Below, one piece after another: positions 8,752 through 17,281 of a stretch of DNA of 64,000 nt. The position numbers and the translations under genes are program-made. How positions within the stretch are numbered: position 1 is the first letter of the stretch; the number at the start of each line of letters is the position of its first letter. The notes under the pieces are model-generated. The model had not been told where the DNA came from and searched no databases. It saw only the letters and a list, made by a program, of their open reading frames with translations. Source of the stretch: Serratia sp. FDAARGOS_506 (GTDB taxonomy: Bacteria > Pseudomonadota > Gammaproteobacteria > Enterobacterales > Enterobacteriaceae); the NCBI RefSeq assembly GCF_003812745.1, contig NZ_CP033831.1, positions 3,472,001 to 3,536,000 of the forward strand, written 5' to 3'.

Positions 8752-8781
8752 AGACAAAAAAAGGGGCCCAAACGGGCCCCT
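8752..8781 (-). terminator. Terminator of the ydiK-like gene
   Basis: Stem GGGGCCC-AAAC-GGGCCCC, followed on the minus strand by a run of seven T. It stands about 20 bp after the stop of the transporter gene. Confidence 0.85.
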
Positions 8782-8802
8782 GCGTGATTCGCTGCGGGAG
8801 GT

Positions 8803-9918
8803 TTACTCCACCGCGTCGGGATGGTTCTTGCCTTCCTCGATAAACTCTTCGTCGATCTCTTCGATGTTCTCCTCGCTGTCGCGGCCGGACAGGATGTTCC
8901 AGCAGGCGATGAACAGCGCGGCGATCAAGGGGCCGATGACGAAGCCGTTGATGCCGTAAATCTCCATGCCGCCCAGGGTGGAGATCAGGATCAGGTAGTC
9001 CGGCATTTTGGTGTCTTTGCCTACCAGCAGCGGGCGCAGAATGTTGTCTACCAGGCCGATCACCACCACGAAGAACACCACCAGGAAGATGCCTTTCCAC
9101 AGCATGCCGGTGGCGAAGAAGTAGATCACCGCCGGCACCCAGATGATGGCGGAGCCCACGGCCGGGATGATCGACAGGAACGCCATCAGCGCGCCCCACA
9201 GCAAGCTGCCGTCGATGCCGGTAAAGTAAAACGCCAGCCCGCCGAGCGCGCCTTGCACCACGGCGACCACCACCGTGCCCTTGACGGTGGCGCGGGAAAC
9301 GGCGGCGAACTTAACGAACAGATGGTGTTTCACGTGCTGGGAGAGCGGCAGCGCTTCGAGCGCCAGGTTCACCAGGTACGGGCCGTCTTTCAGCAGGAAG
9401 AACAGCAGGTAGAGCATCACGCCGAAGCCGACCACGAAGTTGAAGGTGCCTTTGCCGATCAGGAACACGCTGCCAGCCAGGTATTGCCCGCCCTTGAGCG
9501 CCACCTCGGAAAGCTGCTTTTGGATCTCGGCGGCGCTGTTGAGGTTATGCTCTGCCAGGAAGCGCTGCGCCCAGCCGGGCAGGTGACGCATAAAGTCCGC
9601 CAGCATGGTCGGCAATTGGCTGTTATTGGTCTGCAGCTTGGTGTAAATCATGTTGAATTCCATCGCCAGCGATGAGGCGATGATCGCCAACGGCGTGAAC
9701 ACGATCAGGCAGATCAGCGCCACCGTCAGCAGCGACACCACGCCGTTGCGTTCGCCGACGTACTGCTTCAACTTCTTTTTCACCGGATGGAAAATCACCG
9801 CCAGAATAACCGCCCACAGCACCGAGGAGTAATACGGCCCCAGCACGTCGAGAAAGGCGGCGGTAACGATAAACAGGATCAGAATAAAGAATCCTTTGGA
9901 AATGCCTTTAGACATCAT
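8803..9918 (-). CDS. ydiK: AI-2E family transporter, YdiK-like
   Basis: 371 residues with about eight hydrophobic segments. The layout is that of the AI-2E exporter/PerM family (Pfam AI-2E_transport): paired N-terminal helices, a long soluble loop around residues 85-150, then the conserved GALMAFLSIIPAVGSAIIWVP block and an FVIGPLIAALF end. The C-terminus is acidic (ENIEEIDEEFIEEGKNH). E. coli YdiK has no proven substrate; TqsA of the same family exports autoinducer-2. The start ATG at 9918 is preceded by GAGGGA. It is followed by a strong terminator and stands alone in transcription. Confidence 0.85.
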   Translation of the reverse strand: MMSKGISKGFFILILFIVTAAFLDVLGPYYSSVLWAVILAVIFHPVKKKLKQYVGERNGVVSLLTVALICLIVFTPLAIIASSLAMEFNMIYTKLQTNNSQLPTMLADFMRHLPGWAQRFLAEHNLNSAAEIQKQLSEVALKGGQYLAGSVFLIGKGTFNFVVGFGVMLYLLFFLLKDGPYLVNLALEALPLSQHVKHHLFVKFAAVSRATVKGTVVVAVVQGALGGLAFYFTGIDGSLLWGALMAFLSIIPAVGSAIIWVPAVIYFFATGMLWKGIFLVVFFVVVIGLVDNILRPLLVGKDTKMPDYLILISTLGGMEIYGINGFVIGPLIAALFIACWNILSGRDSEENIEEIDEEFIEEGKNHPDAVE

Positions 9919-10212
9919 AGTCGTCCCTCAAAAGATGAATTTTCAGCATAGATGAACTGAATGAAAACAACACTATCATTACCTTTGCTTAACCGGTAGG
10001 GGATTTTTAACGGCGTATTCCATAGGGTTATTAAGGGAAAGGCGGGCGCCGTAGGGTGAACAGGTGGCGGCGCGAGAAAAGAAAGAGGGCTAAATAATTA
10101 ACAGAATTTATCGATTGTGTTTCATTTTGTGAGCCGCGCTTGTCGCCTGCGCCAGGCTTTCCTAGTGTTGATGAGGGCGGCCATTCGCCCGATATCACGA
10201 AGGAGTATGCAA

Positions 10213-10350
10213 ATGACTGAACACAAACGACTCGGCATCATCGAGAAAACGCTACTGATCGCCTTTGCCGGCCTGCTGGTGTATTTCGCGGCCACCGGCG
10301 CCTTGTCATTATCGGGCCTTGATCATCACTGGCCTTATCCTTCGCGGTAG
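10213..10350 (+). CDS. Very small single-pass membrane protein
   Basis: 45 residues from ATG 10213, chosen because GAAGGAG lies 7 bp upstream. A short charged N-terminus (MTEHKRLGIIEK) is followed by one transmembrane helix (TLLIAFAGLLVYFAATGAL) and a His/Pro-containing tail. The good ribosome binding site and a plausible topology support it as a real gene; an in-frame ATG two codons earlier is possible. No family recognised. The 290 bp upstream holds nothing else that I can identify. Confidence 0.6.
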   Translation: MTEHKRLGIIEKTLLIAFAGLLVYFAATGALSLSGLDHHWPYPSR

Positions 10351-10414
10351 GCAGACACCTGCACCAGGGAAAATTCAGTACCGCTTATAACAAATAGAAC
10401 GACCTTTCTGCTTA

Positions 10415-11626
10415 TCACCCCGCATTATGCCGCCGGCTGAGAAAAGCCAGCGCTAACAGCGTTCCTGATACCGCCGCCGCCAGCACCAGCCAGGCTGGGG
10501 CCGCCCAACCAGCCGCGGCCACGATGGCGCTCAGCGCGACCGGGCCGATCACCTGGCCGAGATAGTTTCCCTGCATTACCAGCCCCAGGCTCAGTGGCAG
10601 CAGCGTCGGTTCCGGCGTCGCCGCCGGTGTGGCGGCCAGAATGGTGGCGGGCAGCATGCCGGCGATGGCGCAGAACAGGAAACACAGCGGGATCAGCAGA
10701 CCGTTGGGCGTCATCGGCAGGAAAATGCCGATGCCGAAGATGCCGATGACCAGGCTGGTGGCCGCGAGCAGGACCCCGGCCCGCAGCCCGCGCGACAGTA
10801 AGAGCCCGGCGGCGAGGTTGCCGATGATATTCGCCGCCACCGCCGCCGCGCTGATGCCGCCGGCGGCCGCCAGCGACAGGCCGATGCGTTGCATCAGGAA
10901 GATTGGCAAGAAGGTCATCACCGAGAAAAACTGCAGGTTGTAAGTGGTGAACATCAGCGCCAGCAACAGCGGCCGGCGTGCACACAGCATCGCGCCCAGC
11001 GCTTGCCGCAGCCGCAAAGATGGGGTGTGTGCATCAGTGGCGAGTCGGGACGTGGTCAGCGGCAGCAGCAGGGCGGCCAGCAGCGTCAGTGCCGCACCGG
11101 CCTGCCAGTTCTGTTGCCAGCCCGCCAGGTGAGGGCCGATAAACAGCGAAATGGCGATGCCCGCCGGCATGAAGGTGCTCCAGATGCCGAACACCAGGCT
11201 GCGCTGCGCCGGGGCGACGATGCGGTTCAGCACGGCCGGCGAGGCGACCACCACGATCACGAATCCGAGGCCTTCGATAAAGCGGGTGACGATCAAGCCG
11301 CCGAAGTCGTGCAGCGTGGCGCCGGTAAAGCTGGCGGCGCTGATGATCAGCAGCCCGAGCGCCAGCAGACGCCGATCGCCCCAGCGGCGCACCAGCAGCC
11401 CTGCGGCGATGCCGCCGAACACTCCGACGAAAGGAAACGCCGAGATAACCCAGCTTAGCGTCTCGAGCGAACCGCCGAATTCGGCCTGCAGCGCCGGCAA
11501 GGCAATGGTGGCCTTGCCCACGTGCAGCGCCGCGGCGATGCCGGCGAACAGCACATTGATGACGGCTAGCCAGGGCGTGGCGGTGGGGTGAACACGGTCA
11601 ATGGCGGCCGGTTTAATCGCAGTCAT
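10415..11626 (-). CDS. MFS transporter, CynX/NimT-like
   Basis: 403 residues from ATG 11626, which has GGAGAG 6 bp upstream; an ATG 15 codons earlier lacks a site. About twelve transmembrane helices. Major facilitator signatures include the loop 2-3 motif GLLVRRWGDRRLL and FIEGLGFVIV in helix 4. The overall look is of the cyanate/nitroimidazole-type (CynX/NimT) or drug-efflux MFS branch. Substrate unknown. It is divergent from the unknown gene at 11859, with about 230 bp between that could hold both promoters; no operator was recognised. Confidence 0.8.
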   Translation of the reverse strand: MTAIKPAAIDRVHPTATPWLAVINVLFAGIAAALHVGKATIALPALQAEFGGSLETLSWVISAFPFVGVFGGIAAGLLVRRWGDRRLLALGLLIISAASFTGATLHDFGGLIVTRFIEGLGFVIVVVASPAVLNRIVAPAQRSLVFGIWSTFMPAGIAISLFIGPHLAGWQQNWQAGAALTLLAALLLPLTTSRLATDAHTPSLRLRQALGAMLCARRPLLLALMFTTYNLQFFSVMTFLPIFLMQRIGLSLAAAGGISAAAVAANIIGNLAAGLLLSRGLRAGVLLAATSLVIGIFGIGIFLPMTPNGLLIPLCFLFCAIAGMLPATILAATPAATPEPTLLPLSLGLVMQGNYLGQVIGPVALSAIVAAAGWAAPAWLVLAAAVSGTLLALAFLSRRHNAG

Positions 11627-11858
11627 AACACTCTCCAGTGGCGGTAACGCCATCACTATGTGCTCTTGCAACGGCAGAAGTCGTTCAAATGCTGCGCTGT
11701 CACGCGAAGAAATTATTCATTTCGAGCTTTATCTGGCGCGCCTCGTTGTTTGGTTCGCCAGCGTGCCGCCCTGCGTGGACGCGGGTGCCCGTTCAGCGGT
11801 TTACTGTTCCGGCACGCAACGAGCGTGCCCGATCAATTTTATTTATAAGGAGCAGTGT

Positions 11859-12317
11859 ATGTCAGAGATGATGAATGAAAACGGAGCGCCGGTGATGGAG
11901 TGGAGCTACGGCGGCCGGGGTGACGATATCAGCAGCAGCCTGACCTTCGACACGGTAGAGGAACAGCCGCATGGCTTCCTGATGACGGTCGATCGGCCGG
12001 TGCAGATCTTTAAAGAGGCGCTGTCGCCGCTGATGGCCTTTGTCACGCTGCTGCGCCCGCTGTACGCCAAGACGGGCGAGGGGTTCCAGTACGTGCCGGT
12101 TTCCAATCCCTGGACAGACGTGCAGCGCCTGCCGGCCAGCGCAGGCTATCTGGGCGTGCAGGTTAACGCCGGGCTGTTCTTCCACGGCGCCAAGCCGACG
12201 CACTATAAAGATCGCGACGGCCAGATGAAACCGATCGACGGTGGCACTATCCTGCAGAACATCACTGTGCTGCATCAGGTGGCGCAGCCGCTCGGCCCGG
12301 GTGAAGGCGCCGTCTGA
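11859..12317 (+). CDS. Unrecognised 152-residue cytoplasmic protein
   Basis: Start at ATG 11859 with AAGGAG 6 bp upstream. No signal peptide or membrane segment. The sequence is well composed (FDTVEEQPHGFLMTVDRPVQ, FVTLLRPLYAKTGEGFQYVPV, YLGVQVNAGLFFHGAKPTHYK) with core-type codon use, so it is a real gene, but I do not recognise a family. A GC-rich stem (ACGGGGCC/GGCCCCGT, 12333-12354) without a T-run follows, then the DUF2000 gene in the same direction. Confidence 0.7.
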   Translation: MSEMMNENGAPVMEWSYGGRGDDISSSLTFDTVEEQPHGFLMTVDRPVQIFKEALSPLMAFVTLLRPLYAKTGEGFQYVPVSNPWTDVQRLPASAGYLGVQVNAGLFFHGAKPTHYKDRDGQMKPIDGGTILQNITVLHQVAQPLGPGEGAV

Positions 12318-12415
12318 GTCGGCAGCGTTATCACGGGGCCGGACGCGGCCCCGTATCACGCCTTGAAACCGTGCGCAGGTTGGGTAAAACTGGCTGCCTA
12401 TTCAAGGAGAAGAGC

Positions 12416-12832
12416 ATGTACAGCGACAACGAGAAAAAATTTTATATCATCCTCAACCGCAATCACGAACCTGCCACGTTGTTTAATGCTTCCTGCCATC
12501 TGACGGCGGGCATCACCGATCTGATCGAGCAGCGCGAGTTTCACCACTACCCGAGCAGCCTCGACGGTGTCAGTGCCAATATGAGCCACTATCCGATCGT
12601 GATACTGCAGGCCAAGAACAGCAGCCAGCTCAGCAACCTGATCCTGAAGTGCAAGGAAGAGGGCGTGTTGTCCAATTTCTTCACCACCACCATGCTGTCG
12701 CATTCCGCCGAACAGCAGATCGCCGACACCGCCAATACCCCCTACGAACAGCTGGATTTCGTGGCGGTGGCGCTCTACGGCGACACTGAACAACTTAAGC
12801 CGCTGACCAAGAAGTTCTCCGTCTACCGTTAA
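12416..12832 (+). CDS. DUF2000 family protein
   Basis: 138 residues from ATG 12416, preceded by AAGGAGAAGAGC. The sequence fits DUF2000, whose structures resemble peptidyl-tRNA hydrolase 2: KKFYIILNRNHEPATLFNASCHLTAGI at the start, YPIVILQAKNSSQLSNLI in the middle, DTANTPYEQLDFVAVALYG near the end. The enzymatic role of this family is not established. It follows the unknown 152-residue gene by about 100 bp in the same direction and may share its promoter, with read-through past the GC-rich stem between them. Confidence 0.75.
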   Translation: MYSDNEKKFYIILNRNHEPATLFNASCHLTAGITDLIEQREFHHYPSSLDGVSANMSHYPIVILQAKNSSQLSNLILKCKEEGVLSNFFTTTMLSHSAEQQIADTANTPYEQLDFVAVALYGDTEQLKPLTKKFSVYR

Positions 12833-12878
12833 TCGCGAACGGCATCACATCAGGGGCGGTAACGGCTATGATATTTTT

Positions 12879-12896
12879 CCATCAAATCGTTGATGG
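12879..12896. promoter_or_regulatory. Inverted repeat over the ribosome binding region of the LacI-type gene
   Basis: CCATCAA-ATCG-TTGATGG is a perfect 7-bp inverted repeat 8 bp before the chosen start codon. The half-site TTGATGG recurs at 14060-14066 in the target promoter region, so this may be an autoregulatory operator. It could also act as an RNA hairpin hiding the start. Confidence 0.5.
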
Positions 12897-12904
12897 AGAT
12901 GAAC

Positions 12905-13936
12905 ATGAGCGGCAAGAAAACCACCATGGCAGCTATCGCCAGAGAGGCGCGGGTCGGCATCGCCACCGTCGATCGGGTAATCAACCAACGCGCGCCGGTG
13001 CGGCCCGCCACCCAGCGCCGGGTGATTGAGGCGGCGAAAAAGTTGGGGTTCGCGTTGGAGAAGTCCCACTGCCTGTCGGCGGTGCTGGGCAGGCCGGAAC
13101 GTCGCCTGAGAATGGGGTTCATCCTGCTGCGGCGCGAACACTCTTTCTATGCGCAACTGGCTGATGAACTGATGGCGCAAGCGGCGCCGTATCATGAGCC
13201 GGGGCAGCCGCCGCAGTTCATCTTCCACTCTCTCAATGCCATCGGCGACACCGCCGCCGCCATTAGCCAATTGAGCCGCCAGGTGGAAGCGATCGGCGTA
13301 TTGGCGCTGGATCACCCCCTGATCCACTATGCCGTAGAAGAAGCCGCCCAGGCGGGCATCAACGTTTTCGCGCTGCTGTCGGATTTATCGGTGCCCAGCC
13401 GCGCCGGCTACATCGGTCTGGATAATCAAAAGGCGGGCCGCACTGCCGGTTGGGCGGTGGATCGTCTGTGCCGGCGGCAGGGAGACGTCGGCGTGATCAT
13501 CGGCGACAACCGTTTTACTTGCCAGGAAGCCTGCGAGATGGGTTTTCGCTCCTACCTGCGTGAGCAGATGAGCGGCCAGCGTGTGCTGGAACCGGTGCGC
13601 AGCCTCGAGGACGCGGAAACGGCGCGCCGGGTCACGCATGAACTGCTGGCGAACCACCCTGAGCTGGTGGCGCTTTACGCGCCGAGCGGCGGGGTGGAGG
13701 GCATTATTCAGGCGTTGCGAGAGAGCGGCCGGCAGCGCGACATCACGCTGGTGTGCCACGGCCCGGTGCAGGGCGGCGAAATGGCGCTGCTCGACGGCAC
13801 GATGGATCTGCTGCTGTGTCACCGCATTCCCGAGTTGGCCGCCACGATCGTCGAGACGTTACTCGCCGCTGATGAACAACCGGGATTACGCCACATCATT
13901 AATCGCTTCGATGTGATCACCAAAGAAAACCTCTGA
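12905..13936 (+). CDS. LacI-family transcriptional regulator
   Basis: 343 residues from ATG 12905, chosen because GGAG stands 6 bp upstream; in-frame starts at 12890, 12893 and 12899 are possible. N-terminal LacI-type helix-turn-helix (TMAAIAREARVGIATVDRVI, then the hinge region with RPATQRRVIEAAKKLGF). The rest is a periplasmic-binding-protein fold for a small effector (LRMGFILLRREHSFYAQL, GVLALDHPLI, ALYAPSGGVEGIIQAL). It precedes an isomerase-oxidoreductase pair that it probably represses; repeats in the promoter of that pair are the likely operators. The effector is unknown but the neighbours point to a sugar or cyclitol. Confidence 0.88.
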   Translation: MSGKKTTMAAIAREARVGIATVDRVINQRAPVRPATQRRVIEAAKKLGFALEKSHCLSAVLGRPERRLRMGFILLRREHSFYAQLADELMAQAAPYHEPGQPPQFIFHSLNAIGDTAAAISQLSRQVEAIGVLALDHPLIHYAVEEAAQAGINVFALLSDLSVPSRAGYIGLDNQKAGRTAGWAVDRLCRRQGDVGVIIGDNRFTCQEACEMGFRSYLREQMSGQRVLEPVRSLEDAETARRVTHELLANHPELVALYAPSGGVEGIIQALRESGRQRDITLVCHGPVQGGEMALLDGTMDLLLCHRIPELAATIVETLLAADEQPGLRHIINRFDVITKENL

Positions 13937-14002
13937 CAGCCGCTGAGGGGTGTTTGCCGGGTTCAGGGCGCAGACAGACGCCGCCTGAGTTTGATTAAAA
14001 AC

Positions 14003-14087
14003 TATCAAATAATTTATCAAAAATAGCGCGATCTCTATCAAAAAATAAAATTTTCATTATTGATGGTTTTGGAACTTTTGTTTGATA
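14003..14087. promoter_or_regulatory. Repeated TATCAAA elements upstream of the isomerase gene
   Basis: Three direct copies of TATCAAA (14003-14009, 14015-14021, 14036-14042), one inverted copy TTTGATA (14081-14087) and TTGATGG (14060-14066) lie in an AT-rich stretch before the isomerase start. Spacings of 12 and 21 bp are near whole helical turns. They are probable binding sites for the upstream LacI-type regulator. Confidence 0.5.
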
Positions 14088-14122
14088 CTGCCGGCATTCC
14101 TCACAAAAAAGGAGCCGTCGCC

Positions 14123-15046
14123 ATGAGTTTGCCTATCGCCAATGCGCCCTGCAGTTGGGGCGTGGATGACCCGAACAACCCCCATTTGCCACCCTACGCC
14201 ACGGTTCTGCAAGAAGCGTCAGCGGCCGGCTACCGCAGCATCGAGCTGGGGCCGTGGGGTTATCTGCCGACGCAGAGCGAGGCGTTGTGCGCAGCGCTGG
14301 AGCGGCATCGCCTGTCGCTGGTGGCCGGCACGATTTTTGACGATCTGGTCAGCGAGGCGAACATTGAGCGCCTGCTGGCCCTGACTCATCGGATATGCCG
14401 CAACCTCTCGCGGGCGCCCAGGGCGGAGCCGACCGAGGGCGATCGCGCCGCGCCGCCGTTCTTGGTGATTATCGATTTCGGCAATCCGCAACGCGCCAGG
14501 TTCGCCGGGCATTCAGATTTAGCGCCGCGTTTGTCGCAGGCGGAGTGGCAAAGGATGATTGGGCACATTACGCGCATCAGCGAACTGGCCTGGCGGGAAT
14601 ACGGCGTGCGGCCGGTGGTGCATCCGCACGCCGGCGGCTGCATCGAGTTCGCCGACGAAATCGACCGGTTGGCGGCGGACATCCCGCATCACACCGCCGG
14701 ATTGTGCCTGGATACCGGCCATCTGTATTACGCCGGACTGGACCCGGCTGCCTGGCTGAGCAAGCACTTTGATCGTCTCGATTATCTGCACTTCAAAGAC
14801 GTCGATCCACAGGTGTTTCGCGAGGTGTTGGCGCGCGGCGTCGATTTTTTCACCGCCTGCGCCGAGGGCGTCATGTGTCCGTTGGGCAGCGGGACGATCG
14901 ATTATCCGCAGCTGCGTGCGCTGTTGGCCGAGTGCGGGTACCGGGGCTGGATCACTATCGAGCAGGAGCGCGATCCGCGCAATGTGCAGGGCAGCCTGCA
15001 GGACGTCACCGCCAGCTTGCGCTACTTGCGCAGCCTCGGCTTTTAA
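14123..15046 (+). CDS. Sugar phosphate isomerase/epimerase, IolE-like TIM barrel
   Basis: 307 residues from ATG 14123 with AAAAAAGGAG upstream. Xylose-isomerase-like TIM barrel (AP_endonuc_2 superfamily): NAPCSWGVDDPNNPH at the start resembles inosose dehydratase IolE, and the metal-binding motifs VHPHAGGCIE, CLDTGHLYYAG, YLHFKD and TIEQERDP are in order. Such enzymes dehydrate or isomerise keto-inositols or sugars in the cytoplasm using a divalent metal. It is 14 bp upstream of an oxidoreductase and downstream of a LacI-type regulator. An inositol- or rare-sugar catabolic role is inferred; the exact substrate is unknown. Confidence 0.85.
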   Translation: MSLPIANAPCSWGVDDPNNPHLPPYATVLQEASAAGYRSIELGPWGYLPTQSEALCAALERHRLSLVAGTIFDDLVSEANIERLLALTHRICRNLSRAPRAEPTEGDRAAPPFLVIIDFGNPQRARFAGHSDLAPRLSQAEWQRMIGHITRISELAWREYGVRPVVHPHAGGCIEFADEIDRLAADIPHHTAGLCLDTGHLYYAGLDPAAWLSKHFDRLDYLHFKDVDPQVFREVLARGVDFFTACAEGVMCPLGSGTIDYPQLRALLAECGYRGWITIEQERDPRNVQGSLQDVTASLRYLRSLGF

Positions 15047-15060
15047 TCGGGAGAAACAAG

Positions 15061-16233
15061 ATGATCAACGGCAGCAAACCTTTGGCGAGATCGTTGCGCT
15101 GGGGCATGGTCGGCGGCGGCGGCACCAGCCAGATAGGTTATATCCACCGTTCGGCGGCCTTGCGCGACGGCGCGTTTACTCTGTTGGCCGGCGCGTTCGA
15201 CATTGACGCCGAACGCGGGCGTGATTTTGGCCGGAGTCTGGGCGTGGCGGCGGAGCGCTGTTATGCGGATTACGCCGAGATGTTCCGCGCCGAAGCCGCG
15301 CGGGCCGACGGCATCGAAGCGGTCTCGATCGCCACGCCGAACAACACCCATTACGCCATTTGCCGGGCGGCGCTGGAAACGGGATTGCACGTGGTGTGCG
15401 AAAAACCGCTGTGTTTCAGCGTCGAAGAGGCGCAGGCGCTGGCGGCGTTGTGCGAGCGGCAGCGCAAAGTCATCGGCGTGACCTACGGCTATGCCGGGCA
15501 CCAGATGATTTTGCAGGCCCGGCAGATGATTGCCGACGGGCGGCTGGGGGAGATTCGGCTGGTGAATATGCAGTTCGCTCACGGCTTTCATGCCGCGCCG
15601 GTGGAGCAGGATAATCCCAGCACTCGCTGGCGCGTCGATCCGCGCTTTGTCGGCCCCAGCTATGTGCTGGGCGATCTGGCGACCCACACGCTGTTCCTGG
15701 CGGAAACCATGGCGCCGCAGCTGAAGATTCGGCGGCTGATCTGCAGCCGACAAAGCTTTGTGCCGTCGCGCGCGCCGTTGGAGGACAACGCCTATGTGCT
15801 GATGGAGTATCACAACGGGGCCGTCGGTTCCGTGTGGTGTTCGGCGGTCAACTGCGGGTCGATGCACGGCCAAAAAGTACGTATCGTTGGTGAAAAGGCC
15901 AGCCTGGAGTGGTGGGATGAACAACCCAATCAGCTGCGCTTTGAAGTGCAGGGCGAGCCGGTGCGGATCCTGGAGCGCGGCATGCCGTATCTCGACGCGC
16001 TGGCGCTGGCGGACGATCGCATCGGCGGTGGCCATGCGGAGGGGTTGTTTGAAGCCTGGTCGAATCTCTACCGCCGCTTCGCGCTGGCGATGGACGCCAC
16101 CGATCGGCGCGACGCGGCCTTCCTGGCCGACTTCTGGTACCCGGACGTGCAGGCCGGCGCGCTGGGCGTGAAGTGGGTGGCGCGCTGCGTGCAATCCGCC
16201 GAAGCCGACGCCGGCTGGGTCGCCTTCGACTGA
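15061..16233 (+). CDS. Gfo/Idh/MocA-family oxidoreductase
   Basis: 390 residues from ATG 15061, 14 bp after the isomerase stop, with GGGAGAAAC upstream. N-terminal Rossmann fold with GMVGGGGTSQIGYIHR, then SIATPNNTHYAI and the family hallmark CEKPLCFS (VCEKP). The C-terminal alpha/beta domain carries the substrate loop DLATHTLFLAETM. These NAD(P)-dependent enzymes oxidise hydroxyl groups of sugars or inositols. Paired with an IolE-like protein, it probably carries out the preceding or reverse redox step of the same pathway. No transporter is adjacent, so uptake must be encoded elsewhere. Confidence 0.88.
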   Translation: MINGSKPLARSLRWGMVGGGGTSQIGYIHRSAALRDGAFTLLAGAFDIDAERGRDFGRSLGVAAERCYADYAEMFRAEAARADGIEAVSIATPNNTHYAICRAALETGLHVVCEKPLCFSVEEAQALAALCERQRKVIGVTYGYAGHQMILQARQMIADGRLGEIRLVNMQFAHGFHAAPVEQDNPSTRWRVDPRFVGPSYVLGDLATHTLFLAETMAPQLKIRRLICSRQSFVPSRAPLEDNAYVLMEYHNGAVGSVWCSAVNCGSMHGQKVRIVGEKASLEWWDEQPNQLRFEVQGEPVRILERGMPYLDALALADDRIGGGHAEGLFEAWSNLYRRFALAMDATDRRDAAFLADFWYPDVQAGALGVKWVARCVQSAEADAGWVAFD

Positions 16234-16245
16234 GCGCGCGATTCC

Positions 16246-16596
16246 TTAGACGCTGGCGCCGTCGTAACTGTGGATCTGCAATGCATCGAGCGCAGCGTCA
16301 GGTACGCAGCGCAAGTTGACGGCGCACATCGCGGCGCCGTCCGGCGCGGTGCCGTAGGCGAAGGGCTGGGCACCGCAGATCCGACAGAACTGATGGCGGA
16401 TCTTGTGCTGATTGAAGGTGTAGGTGCTGAGATGCTCTTCGCCGCTGTTCAGCGTGAAGGCGCTGATGGGAAAGAAGGACAGCAGCAGCCCTTTGCGACG
16501 GCAGATAGAGCAGTTGCAGCTGAGGGCTTCGGTGGGCAATTCGGCGTCCACGGAGAAGGTGACGGCGCCGCAGTGGCAGCTTCCCTGGAATGACAT
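16246..16596 (-). CDS. GFA family (CENP-V/GFA domain) zinc protein
   Basis: 116 residues from ATG 16596; upstream in-frame starts add an unrelated stretch. The GFA zinc-binding cysteines are visible: GSCHCGAVTF, SCNCSICRRKG and FCRICGAQPF. The family is named for the glutathione-dependent formaldehyde-activating enzyme Gfa of Paracoccus, but most members are uncharacterised. The gene converges on the oxidoreductase at 16233 with 12 bp between stops. Confidence 0.88.
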   Translation of the reverse strand: MSFQGSCHCGAVTFSVDAELPTEALSCNCSICRRKGLLLSFFPISAFTLNSGEEHLSTYTFNQHKIRHQFCRICGAQPFAYGTAPDGAAMCAVNLRCVPDAALDALQIHSYDGASV

Positions 16597-16735
16597 GGCA
16601 ATAGTCCTGTGGCAGGGGAATGTTTGCCCAGTATAGTGCAATTTATCGCCATCCGGCTGCGCGGGGCTCGCTTTCCTTAGTAAATGCGCGGTTTTCTGGT
16701 AGGTTAAAGGTTAACGTCATCAAAAGGAGAGCGCG

Positions 16736-16945
16736 ATGTTAGAACATTATTATCCGGCGAATATGGGCGCCAAACCGGTCACGGATGAACAGCACAAACG
16801 GCTGGTGGCGGTGCAGGCGGCGCTGGAGTTGATCAAGGCCACGCTGTCGGATACCAACGACGGCAACGGCGTGGATTTTCAACTGAAGGCGGCGGAGAAG
16901 CACATCGGCCCGATGGCCGACGCCATTCAGGAAGCCCTGAAGTAA
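16736..16945 (+). CDS. Small conserved-looking protein of unknown function
   Basis: 69 residues with AAAAGGAGAG 6 bp before the ATG. Mostly helical and amphipathic (DEQHKRLVAVQAALELIKATL, then FQLKAAEKHIGPMADAIQEALK), no signal peptide. A classical terminator follows. It is a real small gene by ribosome binding site, codon use and terminator, but I do not recognise a family. Confidence 0.75.
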   Translation: MLEHYYPANMGAKPVTDEQHKRLVAVQAALELIKATLSDTNDGNGVDFQLKAAEKHIGPMADAIQEALK

Positions 16946-16962
16946 CGGTTCGCCGTCACCTC

Positions 16963-16990
16963 AACCGCCCGCTCCGGGCGGTTTTTTTTT
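16963..16990 (+). terminator. Terminator after the 69-residue protein gene
   Basis: Stem AACCGCCC/GGGCGGTT with a five-base loop, followed by eight or more T. Confidence 0.92.
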
Positions 16991-17216
16991 GTGCCGATTA
17001 CTGCGATTTTTTTAGCGGCGTATTGCTTTTTCCCGGTTGGCGCCGCGGGTGGCGCGACGCTCCCCTGGCGATCCGACTCCTCATCAGGTGCACGCCCATG
17101 TTTCCCTTCCGCGTATTTTTTTGTCGACGTCGCTCAGGCGGAAAGTACCAAGCGCTTCAGCATCGTCAAGGTGGGGTTCGCATCGCCCGCAGTGGACGTT
17201 CGTTGAGCGACGGTGG

Positions 17217-17271
17217 TTGTCAACCGCGCCGGAATAGGATTAAATGCCACGCTGACTGTATAAATAAACAG
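17217..17271 (+). promoter_or_regulatory. qnr promoter with a LexA (SOS) box
   Basis: Putative -35 TTGTCA (17217-17222) and -10 TTAAAT (17240-17245) with a 17-bp spacer. Downstream lies CTGTATAAATAAACAG (17256-17271), a full match to the LexA consensus CTGT-N8-ACAG, ending 10 bp before the start codon. It should cover the transcription start and block qnr until SOS induction, as known for plasmid qnrB. The roughly 230 bases before it hold no convincing gene. Confidence 0.85.
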
Positions 17272-17281
17272 GGGTGTTGCA

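Noticed and set aside
16991-17206. 71-codon frame before qnr
   Set aside because: Starts with a non-ATG codon just after a terminator, no ribosome binding site, no family; treated as intergenic.
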